This document shows, piece after piece, positions 7,912-17,205 of a stretch of 64,000 nucleotides of DNA. Source of the DNA: Kazachstania africana CBS 2517. Its lineage: Eukaryota; Ascomycota; Saccharomycetes; Saccharomycetales; Saccharomycetaceae. The number at the start of each line of letters is the position of its first letter. Position 1 is the first letter of the stretch. Below the pieces are notes generated by a model, which saw only the letters and a program-made list of their open reading frames with translations, made no database searches and was not told the origin of the DNA. A program made the position numbers and the translations under genes. The stretch is from positions 806,001 to 870,000 of the forward strand of contig NC_018942.1 in NCBI RefSeq assembly GCF_000304475.1, read 5' to 3'.

Positions 7912-10557
7912 ATGTCCAGTTTTACTAGACGTATTAAAATCATTTCTGTGATTTTGCTCTGCATTTCGAGCGTTTTCGCTGCCGTCTTGGGGATCGATTA
8001 TGGTCAACAAAATATTAAAGCAATGGTTGTTTCACCTCAGGCACCATTGGAAATGGTTCTTACTCCCGAATCTAAACGTAAAGATATATCTGGTTTGGCT
8101 ATAAAAAGTCTCGGAGATAATGGTGACATTGAAAGGTTTTATGGTTCTGCCGTCGGATCAATAAGTACAAGATTCCCACAATACTCGTTACTTCATTTAA
8201 GACCATTATTAGGTAAGACTATCGATGATACTGAGGTCATTGATTTATATTTAAAAGAGCATCCTGGTGTTAATATAACGAAAACCTCGAGAAACTCTTT
8301 GGCCATCGATGTCGATGGCGTCGAATATCCAATCGAAGAACTTGTCGCCATGAACATTCAAGAACTAGCCTCAAGGGCAAATGCATTATTAAAAGAAAAG
8401 GATTCGAAAACTAGAGATTTTGTAGAACAATTTACAATTTCAATTCCTGAATACTATAACCAAAATCAACGTAATGCTTTGTTAGATGTCGGCACTCTAT
8501 TAGAAAATTCAGAGGGAACATTTTTAATCAATGATGGTATTTCAGTTGCAATTAACTACGCCTTGAACATTCGCGATTTCGAGCCTGGTCTATCTCACTA
8601 CTACGTTATCTATGATATGGGTAGTGGCTCTACCAAGGCCACACTCATTCGTATTGAACAACCTTTGAACGAGACAAAACCATTACAGATTGAAGTTGGT
8701 GGTTACGGTTATGATTCCAACTTAGGAGGCACAATTATTACTTTGGAAGTAGCAGATATGATTGAGGATACGTTGTTAGAAAAATACCCTAAAATTAATA
8801 GGAAAGACCTTCAATCTGATTTAAGAGCAAAGGCTAAGATTATTCAAGCCGCAGAAAAGGCTAAGTTAGTATTGACAGTTAACGCCGAGTCTTCTGTAAG
8901 TATCGAATCCGTCATTGCCGACTTAGATTTCAGAAGTGTGGTAACTAAGGAAGAGCTTGAAAAGAGATTAAGCCGTTTTTCATCAAATATCGTAAATCCA
9001 TTAAATCAAGCGCTCGATGATCAGTTTTGGGATGAAGATATAACTATTTCCCAGTTAAATGGTATACTTTTAACTGGTGGTTCAACTCGTGTGCCATATG
9101 TACAACAAACCTTATTAGATATTGTTGACGAAGACAAACTCTTGAAGAGTGTTAATGCAGATGAATCTACGGTGAATGGTGTCACTGTAAGAGGTATAAA
9201 ATTATTCGAAGCCTTCAAAACGAAGCCCCTCAATGTTACTGAGCGTTCTTTCTACGCTTACAGTGTTAGTGTGGATGGATCTTCTGATAGAGAGTGCGTT
9301 TTCAACGCTGGCGACGTTTTTCCAGCAACATCATCTATGTTTGTCCCTGTTGAGGATAATGAAGATGGATTAAGTTTGGCTTTGTATGAAAATGACGAGA
9401 TTATTAATGAATTAGCGATTGACGAATTGAAAACTTTCGATGCTAAGGACTGTCCATATGGTTTTGCTTACAATGTTACCTTCCAACTCACTCCTATGAG
9501 GACATTCATTGTAGATTCTGTACAAGGATTATGTTTGCAAATTGAGAAGGAAATGGAAGGTGCATCAGAAGTTGTCACCAATAATACAAAATTGAATACG
9601 ATTGCTTACCCATCGTATTCTGAATCTAATCCTACAATCACTGCTTTAACTTCCAAGGAAAGGCTTGTGTATGCAAACAGACTTAAAGAATTGAACCTCC
9701 AGGACAAGAAAAGATTCCAATTACAAGAAGCCAAAAACTTACTTGAAGGTACTTTATACGATACAAGAAACTTTATTACTGAGGAAGAAGTTGTTACGAA
9801 TGGACCAGCCACTCAATTAAGCACACTTTCCAATCTAGTAGAAAAATATTTGGAATGGCTGGAAGATGAAGCGGATGATGCATCAAAAAGCGATATCAAC
9901 AAGAGAAGAAAAGAGATTATTTCACTAAGAGACAAAATAGAAGTATACTTAAGTGCCGTTGGTGAGCCACTTGACATGGAACAGTTTGAAGGTTTGCTCA
10001 AGAATGCAACAGTCCTATCAGAAAAATATGTAAAAGAAAATGATACATTGGAGGATGCATTTGCTCAGTTAGAAGAAAAAATTCCTAGCACCATCTTAGA
10101 TGTTCGAAAAGAGTACGAAAATATCCAACTTCCTTCATCGATGTCTAAAACTATTGCTGACTGGGAAGGTACTTTAAATATGCTAAATGATGCAATAGCA
10201 AGTATCCAGAAGCTCGTAGGATCATCATCATTCGAGAAACTAGACCGTGAAGAATTATATGAGATGAAGCGTGGCTTTGAATCAATTATACAGATAGCAG
10301 AAGAAAAGTTAACTGCCAGGATGAGCGCCCATGAATATCGTGTCAGAGAAGTTAATTCTTTACACCAAAAAAAGCTGCGTGCACAAAGAAGAAAGGCAGA
10401 AAAGGAAAAGAAAAGCCTAGAAGAGGCTGGAAAGAAATCTTCGACGGGGGAGTCGATCTCTGAAATGGATGGCGTACATATGACGAGTTCGTCTTCTTCA
10501 GAAAGCATCACCTCGAGTATTACCACAGAAACAGGCATTTTACATGATGAATTATGA
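7912..10557 (+). CDS. LHS1: ER-lumenal Hsp70-like chaperone / nucleotide exchange factor Lhs1
   Basis: GRP170-family protein of the ER lumen. It is the nucleotide exchange factor for Kar2 and aids post-translational translocation and refolding. The ATG at 7912 gives 881 residues, the same length as S. cerevisiae Lhs1. A signal peptide (about 1-23, ending VFAA) precedes the Hsp70-like ATPase domain: GIDYGQQN phosphate-1 loop, YDMGSGSTKA from residue 234 (phosphate-2), and TGGSTRVP near 388-395 (adenosine motif). A long helical, coiled-coil-rich C-terminal domain follows, with many N-x-S/T sequons, and the chain ends in HDEL for ER retention. The gene lies between MUD2 and STB6 as in S. cerevisiae. 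Confidence 0.95.
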   Translation: MSSFTRRIKIISVILLCISSVFAAVLGIDYGQQNIKAMVVSPQAPLEMVLTPESKRKDISGLAIKSLGDNGDIERFYGSAVGSISTRFPQYSLLHLRPLLGKTIDDTEVIDLYLKEHPGVNITKTSRNSLAIDVDGVEYPIEELVAMNIQELASRANALLKEKDSKTRDFVEQFTISIPEYYNQNQRNALLDVGTLLENSEGTFLINDGISVAINYALNIRDFEPGLSHYYVIYDMGSGSTKATLIRIEQPLNETKPLQIEVGGYGYDSNLGGTIITLEVADMIEDTLLEKYPKINRKDLQSDLRAKAKIIQAAEKAKLVLTVNAESSVSIESVIADLDFRSVVTKEELEKRLSRFSSNIVNPLNQALDDQFWDEDITISQLNGILLTGGSTRVPYVQQTLLDIVDEDKLLKSVNADESTVNGVTVRGIKLFEAFKTKPLNVTERSFYAYSVSVDGSSDRECVFNAGDVFPATSSMFVPVEDNEDGLSLALYENDEIINELAIDELKTFDAKDCPYGFAYNVTFQLTPMRTFIVDSVQGLCLQIEKEMEGASEVVTNNTKLNTIAYPSYSESNPTITALTSKERLVYANRLKELNLQDKKRFQLQEAKNLLEGTLYDTRNFITEEEVVTNGPATQLSTLSNLVEKYLEWLEDEADDASKSDINKRRKEIISLRDKIEVYLSAVGEPLDMEQFEGLLKNATVLSEKYVKENDTLEDAFAQLEEKIPSTILDVRKEYENIQLPSSMSKTIADWEGTLNMLNDAIASIQKLVGSSSFEKLDREELYEMKRGFESIIQIAEEKLTARMSAHEYRVREVNSLHQKKLRAQRRKAEKEKKSLEEAGKKSSTGESISEMDGVHMTSSSSSESITSSITTETGILHDEL

Positions 10558-10845
10558 GAAATTTCTCACAAGAATTCTAAAACCAAGAACAATCATTTGA
10601 TATAACTGTATGATGTGTTCCTTCCAATTATATAGGAATTTGGACAAAGGCAGGCTTATAAAATATGTTGCTTTATATATTGACACATTTATTTAAAGGC
10701 GACGTCTGATGTGATTTAGTTTCTTTTTCTTCTTGCATTAGGAAAGTGTCAAAAAGTATATCAGAATATGGTAGGCATCGAAGGAAACGAGGCTGTCATA
10801 TGATACTTTAGTCGAGAGGTCTCGTAACATTGTAAGGCGAAATAG

Positions 10846-13107
10846 ATGTACCCATTTTCTGTGGCAGCTTTAGCGTCAGAACGACAGCAAGTTGCAGTCA
10901 ATAGAGTTCCTCCGAGAAAGAAAGAGCCACCCCCAATTGAAGTTGCTAGTTTCGTATTCCCAGACATCAGAGCTATATACAATGCAGACTTAGAATCCTT
11001 CCCTAAAATTTCATATGATGAAACAAGTATTCATGGCTTTGAAATATACCTTGTTGAGCAATGGGCAGCTGAGAGGAAGTATGGAACAGTAATTACCTCC
11101 TATACTGGTAACTCGAAGGATGTAGTGACTGCTATAAGAGTTATATTGCCAAAGAATGTTGAGCTTTGGCCTAGACGAATGCAGATCTATTATCAACAGT
11201 TGGTGAAGTTTGCAAGGCCAAAGGTAATTCATGACAGTACTCTTTTCACTACAGATCTTTCATCATTTCCATCCACAGTGAACCTCTTACACGTTGAATG
11301 TGGCGATATTAGAAAAATATGGAGTAATTTCAAGACAAACTATGGTTTAAAAAGACTTCGTTGCGGTGGCAGATCTGCATTACTGTTGGATAAGCCATCA
11401 ACCGCAGCAGCAGATAAATTCGCCCAGTTGTATAAAATACCAGTAAAACATCAGCATTCAAAATTTACTATTGATATGGATTTTACAGACCAGTATCAGA
11501 ATAACCAGGGATCTGAGAGCGATGACATTAAGCCTGAAACTGATACCCTCGACTTGCACGATGTTCCTGTAATTGAATTAGTCACATTGGTTCAAACATC
11601 ATTAAGTTATTTTGCGTTATTTCCGTTTATAAATGAAAGGGATGGTTTACTGTGTAACTATACAAAACAGGGCATAACATTGTGGTGGGAAAAATATGGA
11701 AAGTTTTACTTAGGAATGGAGAGACCTAAAAATGAGGCAACCATGGGCCCAACAACAGTTGCAGGTCTGATCAGTCTTGTTCTAACATGCTATTTCAAGT
11801 TAATGGTTGAAGACAGTATGCCAGCAAAAGATCCTTTTGATGAGGACGATTTCTATTCAGGTATTTATTCTTTCCAAAAAAAGCACAACTTTTCTAACAG
11901 TCATAAAATGGTAGTTTTAGATGAACAGACTTTAAGCAAGCTATTTGAAGTCTCTTCTAGGGCATCAAACACTGATATTTTCAAATTTAGAAGAGTTTTG
12001 AAGTCCACAGTGCAGGATTTTACCGGTAAAGGTAATTTCATGCAACTATCTAGTGAAATCCTGACTACTGATCTAGAGACGTTAATCCAGAATATCCATG
12101 GTGGTACTTTAGCCTTGTTGTGGAAAAGAAAGGAAAAATCAAGAAAAGAAATAAGAAAGATCAGAAAAAGAGGGTTTACGAAATTTACATTTCATCAAGG
12201 AGATCCAGAAGATCAATTAAAGCAACAAAATATATATTTTAATGCAAATTCGTCAAATTCTAAGAGGCCTATGAGTCTACTTTCTCAAAATGTTCTGGAA
12301 GACGAAAGCGTGTATGATATCCAAGGGTTGAAATCGCCTTCAGAATCACTGAATCAATTAGAAGACCCAATTGTGAGTCTTAGGACAAATGCATTCTATA
12401 AAAAGGAGTTTTTCAGAAGAAAATCTTTCTCTTCAATAGAAAGTGATGTACTTCCTTCAAAAAGTTTACATTCACTCCATCGTTCTAATTCTATGTCCGA
12501 AATATCAGACAGTATCGAGATATGGAACCTGCCTTTTGATCCTTCTTTAGTGAGGATTGTAAGAGATATCATACGTATTAGAAATCAACTAGCGAATAAA
12601 AGTATTCCATTTTGTTCAGACTTCTCGGGAGAGACTGAATGTCTAACAGAATTTAATGAAAAAACCCTTAGAATGCAGAAAAAGTATGTCCAATGCATTA
12701 GGAGTAATAATGACTTAAAATCTAAGCATGAGATGTTACAGACAAAGCAGCATATATTGTCTAAAGAAATGCAGGAACTAAAATCATTAGCCTCTCAATT
12801 TAAGTATAATATTCGTATCTTGCACACAAGAATGAGAGACGTGGAAGCAAGTGTTGACGGATTTGATAGAAAACTAAACAATATAATGAAGAATATTGCA
12901 AAGCAGGATTCAGATATGATAACAAAACTTGATCCAGTAAATGACAAAGAAACGTTTGACAAATACGTGAGAACGTTATTAAAATCAGAGAATACAAAGT
13001 ACGAAGGATTTTGGGTTAGAACATTGGGAAATCATATTTTGGGTAGCAATTGGAAAGAACAATTGGGAGAGCTGGGTAGCTGGATCGTGGAGAGTATTCA
13101 TAGTTAG
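10846..13107 (+). CDS. STB6: Sin3-binding protein Stb6/Stb2 family
   Basis: Member of the duplicated Stb2/Stb6 family, found as Sin3-interacting proteins in S. cerevisiae; molecular role poorly known. It has 753 residues (Stb6 766). The N-terminal half forms the conserved Stb6-type region (for example ETSIHGFEIYLVEQWAAER near residue 62). A serine-rich basic linker follows at about 430-560 (KSFSSIES, LHSLHRSNSMSE), then a predicted coiled coil at about 590-700. STB2 and STB6 are ohnologs, on chromosomes XIII and XI. The left neighbour LHS1 points to STB6 and the right neighbour FAR3 points to STB2, so only one copy may exist here. It converges on FAR3, as STB2 and FAR3 do in S. cerevisiae. 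Confidence 0.85.
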   Translation: MYPFSVAALASERQQVAVNRVPPRKKEPPPIEVASFVFPDIRAIYNADLESFPKISYDETSIHGFEIYLVEQWAAERKYGTVITSYTGNSKDVVTAIRVILPKNVELWPRRMQIYYQQLVKFARPKVIHDSTLFTTDLSSFPSTVNLLHVECGDIRKIWSNFKTNYGLKRLRCGGRSALLLDKPSTAAADKFAQLYKIPVKHQHSKFTIDMDFTDQYQNNQGSESDDIKPETDTLDLHDVPVIELVTLVQTSLSYFALFPFINERDGLLCNYTKQGITLWWEKYGKFYLGMERPKNEATMGPTTVAGLISLVLTCYFKLMVEDSMPAKDPFDEDDFYSGIYSFQKKHNFSNSHKMVVLDEQTLSKLFEVSSRASNTDIFKFRRVLKSTVQDFTGKGNFMQLSSEILTTDLETLIQNIHGGTLALLWKRKEKSRKEIRKIRKRGFTKFTFHQGDPEDQLKQQNIYFNANSSNSKRPMSLLSQNVLEDESVYDIQGLKSPSESLNQLEDPIVSLRTNAFYKKEFFRRKSFSSIESDVLPSKSLHSLHRSNSMSEISDSIEIWNLPFDPSLVRIVRDIIRIRNQLANKSIPFCSDFSGETECLTEFNEKTLRMQKKYVQCIRSNNDLKSKHEMLQTKQHILSKEMQELKSLASQFKYNIRILHTRMRDVEASVDGFDRKLNNIMKNIAKQDSDMITKLDPVNDKETFDKYVRTLLKSENTKYEGFWVRTLGNHILGSNWKEQLGELGSWIVESIHS

Positions 13108-13151
13108 CCGGCTGACTAAGTTTATAAGGGCGTGTGTATAGACATTATTTA

Positions 13152-13769
13152 TTATAGATCAATTAATTTAATATTATATTCTTCCTCGATACGATTTATT
13201 TTGTTGATTAGGTTCTTGTATGAAGTTGAATCCCTTCGTATGCTGTCCCAATCTACTGTCTTGTATAGAATCCTGAATTTATTTATAATATCCTCTATGT
13301 TTTCTTTAGAGATTTGACCAGATGTCCTTAGTACGGTAATATTTGACTGTAATGCGTTAATTTTATTGCCGAAATTGTCACACATGAAAGTATCTAAATC
13401 CAATGCCCTATTTAATTTTTGTTCAACAATAAAACTTTTAATTGAGTTCAAATGTTCATTAATATTATTGATTAGGTGCCAAATCTTCTTCTGGATATAT
13501 TCTTGCTGTTCGATCTGATATAATAACTGGTAATTCTCTTGTATAAGAGTCTCTCTTTCGGTTGGCTTGCATAGTGAGTCATATTTGTTCTGAGTCTCCC
13601 CTGTAATAGGCTTACTAAACTCACTATAAGATATGCCGGCTTGCTTAGCAACTCTTTTAAGAAGTAGTTCGATTTTATCTGTTTCTTGCCTGCTAGACCG
13701 ACATTCAGAGGTAAGCACTTTAGTCAGCTGAAGAAGAAAGTCAAAGTTGTCTCCGCCATAATCAGTCAT
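13152..13769 (-). CDS. FAR3: Far3-like pheromone-arrest/STRIPAK-associated protein
   Basis: A 205-residue, mostly helical and coiled-coil protein (clear heptad-like stretch about 70-130, LIQENYQLLYQIEQQEY). The sequence alone is weakly diagnostic. The assignment rests on length (S. cerevisiae Far3 is 204 residues), coiled-coil character and position: FAR3 (YMR052W) converges on STB2 in S. cerevisiae exactly as this gene converges on STB6/STB2. Far3 acts with Far7-Far11 and Vps64 in a STRIPAK-like complex that keeps cells arrested in pheromone and modulates TORC2 signalling. Stops are 44 bases apart. Confidence 0.7.
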   Translation of the reverse strand: MTDYGGDNFDFLLQLTKVLTSECRSSRQETDKIELLLKRVAKQAGISYSEFSKPITGETQNKYDSLCKPTERETLIQENYQLLYQIEQQEYIQKKIWHLINNINEHLNSIKSFIVEQKLNRALDLDTFMCDNFGNKINALQSNITVLRTSGQISKENIEDIINKFRILYKTVDWDSIRRDSTSYKNLINKINRIEEEYNIKLIDL

Positions 13770-14887
13770 GGTCCCGCAGATACTATTATCCTATGTTAGA
13801 GTCTTACGCTTTATATGTCACCAAGTGTTTGTAGTCGGTTTTTCGTTTGCAGAATAAAACCAATCTTTCGGCTCACTCGCGGTCGCATTAAAGAATATAT
13901 GAAGCTTTACATATGTTCTCTGATTAATTATTGCTCGTATATTAGTTCTCTGTTACTTCATAGTTGAGATATAGAATTTAGTGCAATGATTATATTGAAT
14001 CTTGAGTGAAAAGTATAGTTGCGCTGTCATTTTGGTTGTCTCAGAGGAGAAATTGAGTGGAAATAGCAAAATATATATATATATGAAGTTATAGATCTGG
14101 CTAAGATTTCAGTCGTGTCTGTCACTTTTTGTTTTCAAGAAGAGTGGCAGTATTAAGAGTGCTTAGTTTCCCTGTTTTCATTAGAGTCGAAATAATGATG
14201 TGATGGCAGCCTGAATTGACTGTTCCTCATTTACAGTCCTGTATGCACCCGCATATTAAACAAGGAAACGCTTTCTCAGCGACATTATCTAATATGTTAG
14301 GAGCATAGTAGTATCTATCGATGCATGGGGATAGCAAGGGTGTACCTTACGTTATAGTTCTATGTTCTGGCTTAGGAGATGTTGGTATTTATAGTGGAAG
14401 GAACTTCTAGGATGGTTCCTGTATTAGAGAAGTTTATCGATAAACAGGTTTTTACAATATCTGGGGCAGTTGTTATAGGAACTAGAATTAGATGAGGTGT
14501 AGTTCACTTTTCAACTTTGCTTCATTTAAGAAAAGTGCACATCTTCCAGGTAATAAAACACGGCTTTCACATTTTGCTAATTGAATTAGACGTTACTTGC
14601 CAGTATTTGCCTAGTTGATATTAATATTTATATGAGAACAAAGTGGTTGGTGTTGCTGCTAGCTCTACCATCCTTTTAAAAAAAGGCTGACAGTAAAAAA
14701 TATAAACTATTTTTTTGAATTAAAGTAAAATGAACCACAACAGCTATTATTCCATTTATACCTTCATATGCCTTATAGTATATCAAGAAAAAATTCATTT
14801 TGAGGTAGATGAATTAAAATTATCAGATGTATTCAATGTGTGATAGTGATAGTTGTCTAAAAAGAATAAGACTTTCACAAAATAAAT
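13770..14887. other. 1.1-kb gene-free stretch between FAR3 and tRNA-Trp
   Basis: No open frame of note. It contains an ATATATATATAT tract near 14071 and a 15-codon frame at 14632-14679 (MRTKWLVLLLALPSF) that looks like a truncated signal peptide but is most likely chance. In S. cerevisiae the corresponding ancestral interval holds YKL070W and YKL071W, neither of which I see. No LTR ends were found, though tRNA-flanking DNA in yeast often holds degenerate ones. Confidence 0.6.
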
Positions 14888-14988
14888 GAAGCGGTGGCTC
14901 AATGGTAGAGCTTTCGACTCCAGTTAAAATCTGGAATATCCGGAAAATTGCAATCGAAGGGTTGCAGGTTCAATTCCTGTCCGTTTCA
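14888..14988 (+). tRNA. tRNA-Trp (CCA) with 29-nt intron
   Basis: GAAGCGG (14888-14894) pairs with CCGTTTC (14981-14987), with A73 at 14988. Anticodon CCA is at 14920-14922. The intron, 14924-14952, is inserted after position 37. The B box GGTTCAATTCC and a T-run terminator (14994-14999) are present. Exons match S. cerevisiae tRNA-Trp except that position 37 is G here, not A. The intron contains CTGG (14931-14934), able to pair with the anticodon plus base 37 (CCAG), as needed for the pre-tRNA structure recognised by the Sen endonuclease. Confidence 0.97.
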
Positions 14989-15203
14989 ATTTATTTTTTC
15001 ATTTTGTTTTTTTTGGAAGATTTTAATATCAAATCTAAATTTTTTTTTTGGCTCGGGCTTGGCAGAATTTCAGATGTGAACGAGAGAAGGCAATATGTGG
15101 AAAGAGAGTGATGGTGAAAATTGTGGTCCTTCACTACACTTACAAGGTGTTGGAACTAGTTCCTCTCTCAATAAAGAGTACTTATATACTTGGAAAGGGA
15201 AAA

Positions 15204-15743
15204 ATGACAGAAGAACAAGAAAAACACCACGCAGACTATGCGAACTTTGACTCTATTGGAAATAGAGGAGATGCTTTGGAAATGCTAGTGATGTCATATA
15301 AAAGTCTATCTCACGATGAGGATAATTGGGTCTGTAATTTGGCAAATGCGTCTTCTTTGTTGTGGCACTGTTATCGTTCTTTGAACATCAATGTCAACTG
15401 GACAGGTTTTTATATTACTCGAAAAAATAATGAGAATGAGTTATTACTAGGTCCATTTCAAGGTAAAGTTGCGTGCCAATCAATTGAATTCGGTAAAGGT
15501 GTATGTGGCACAGCTGCTTCTACTCAGGAAACCCAGGTTGTCGCTGATGTTAACAAATTTCCTCATCATATTGCATGTGACGGAGAAACTAAAAGTGAAA
15601 TCGTGGTTCCCATAATTTCACAATCTGGTAAAACTTTAGGTGTTATCGACTTAGATTGTCTGGATTACAATGGCTTTGGTGAACTGGATAAGAAGTATTT
15701 GGAAGAATTAGCAGCTCTGATCTCAAAAACTTGTGCATTCTGA
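15204..15743 (+). CDS. free methionine-(R)-sulfoxide reductase (fRMsr), GAF domain
   Basis: Reduces free methionine-R-sulfoxide with thioredoxin and so ultimately with NADPH; cytosolic and nuclear in S. cerevisiae (YKL069W). The ATG at 15204 gives 179 residues against 180 in S. cerevisiae; a longer in-frame ATG at 15048 adds 52 residues overlapping the region just after tRNA-Trp and is unlikely. A single GAF domain fills the protein. The three cysteines of the yeast enzyme are all present at the same positions: C91 (KVACQ), C101 (KGVCG), C125 (HIACDG). The next gene downstream on the same strand is a glucose-6-phosphate dehydrogenase homolog. Confidence 0.93.
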   Translation: MTEEQEKHHADYANFDSIGNRGDALEMLVMSYKSLSHDEDNWVCNLANASSLLWHCYRSLNINVNWTGFYITRKNNENELLLGPFQGKVACQSIEFGKGVCGTAASTQETQVVADVNKFPHHIACDGETKSEIVVPIISQSGKTLGVIDLDCLDYNGFGELDKKYLEELAALISKTCAF

Positions 15744-17205
15744 CTGACTGGAATATGTTGTATATGTGCGAATATTTCTTCATGACAAATATATAGACTT
15801 CCTTCATGATTTAGAAAAGTTGAAACTATTAGTAAAAAAAGGTAAATAATGTTTGGCAAACATGTAAGTTCAGCTCCTCCAATTGGGACAGCGGCTTCAA
15901 GAATATCCCTCTCAAATTGGAAAATTGGATGAAGTATAGAGTAGCGGATTCTTGTCTGGTGTTACACTTATCTTACTACTCGTTTTGAGTAACGGATTTG
16001 TTTTAAAAATACAATACTTTTCACTATTAGTGGAATAGACCGCCCATCTGTTTGCACTAACCATTATTTACCTCTATACTCGATCCATTGGCTATATCTC
16101 ATTTGATATAATACACGGTGGTAAAAGAAGTACGAGAAGGAAAATTAGCCACTTGCGCTCATAGAGCAGTTTTAGCAATGAAGTTCCTTCTGGTCCGATT
16201 CATGTTACTATGTCGAAGAACGGTACTACAATGTTCATATAAACAAGTATTTTTAACTCCATTAATGCCTAGGTTGGTAGCTGAGCTATGTTCCTTTAGT
16301 TTTCAAGGTGAGAGATCAAGCCAATTTCTAGAGCAGTGAAATAGTACGATCCGTGAAAAAACCTTTGGCTTCTTCTCCTTGGGTTAAAAGAGAATGAATA
16401 AAAGTCTCAATCTGAGGTACTATTTCGACGGTACTATAATAGGAAAAAGAAAGATAATCGAAAGTGACTAAAAAAAGCCTGGGGTAAACCTTCAACTTTA
16501 AAATGTTTTCCCTGCTGTGCAAAATGCATCGTTGTTTTTTTTATGGGGTAACTAGTACTTTTTCGAGAAAGGTTCAATTACCAAGGAACACCCGGGCCTA
16601 AAGAATCTGCCAGAAATCTTCCGTTTCCAGGGAAGAACATAACTGCCATCATGACTCTCTTGCCAAGCATGCACACAATGTCGTAACACCAAACATAAAA
16701 TCTGACCATAAGTTAATGGTCCGAGCTGTCTCCTCGACTGATCGCTGTGATAAACTATAAACGAAAACCAAAGAGTACCCCGCCCATCCTCGAGGCGGAG
16801 CGGTCTTATAGAGCGGTCTTCGTACTTTCGAAGGACATGGCCAAGAACCCATTCGGTCAGTAATAACGAATATATTTCTGGTAATGATGATAGAACCTCT
16901 GGTGACAGACTACGAAAACTTGAAGCAGCGGATCTATGCAGTGGACAAGACACTTATTAGTATGTTGATCGATGTTTTATAGTTACGGCCTTTACTGACA
17001 GGAAAGCTAATTAGAATGTTCAAGATTAACATATATAAGGACAAGACATTTTCGATATTAATCCATTTGAAAAGCTTTCCTTTTCTTTCTCTTATTGCAT
17101 ATTCAATAAAGCATTAGCAATATATTGCAAAGATAGTAATTCATATTTATTATTTTACCTTTTAAAAACAAAACAAAATTATTCAAAAACTTCATCTGAT
17201 TTACA
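15744..17205. other. 1.46-kb gene-free region upstream of the G6PDH-like gene
   Basis: No ATG-started frame of note; the longest frame (minus strand, 16552-16953) begins only at GTG and has no internal Met. The part at about 16,560-16,900 looks richer in G and C than the flanks. It holds a 10-base inverted repeat (GAAATAGTAC at 16338-16347, GTACTATTTC at 16417-16426) and a direct repeat GAGCGGTCTT (first copy from about 16798, second about 13 bases later). It probably includes a long promoter for the downstream gene. No clear Stb5 (CGGNSTTA) site was found. Confidence 0.5.

Noticed and set aside
10065..10538. 157-codon frame antisense to LHS1
   Set aside because: It mirrors the low-complexity coiled-coil codons of LHS1; no independent support.
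14350..14480. Ty-like LTR fragment near tRNA-Trp (TGTTGG...GGAACTTCTAG)
   Set aside because: Only short resemblances to a Ty LTR, with no matching ends, target duplication or internal coding remnants.
14632..14679. 15-codon signal-peptide-like frame
   Set aside because: Too short to judge; no downstream exon with splice signals was found.
16552..16953. 133-codon minus-strand frame upstream of the G6PDH-like gene
   Set aside because: It begins at GTG and has no Met inside, shows no family resemblance, and overlaps another spurious frame. A yeast nuclear gene would need an ATG.
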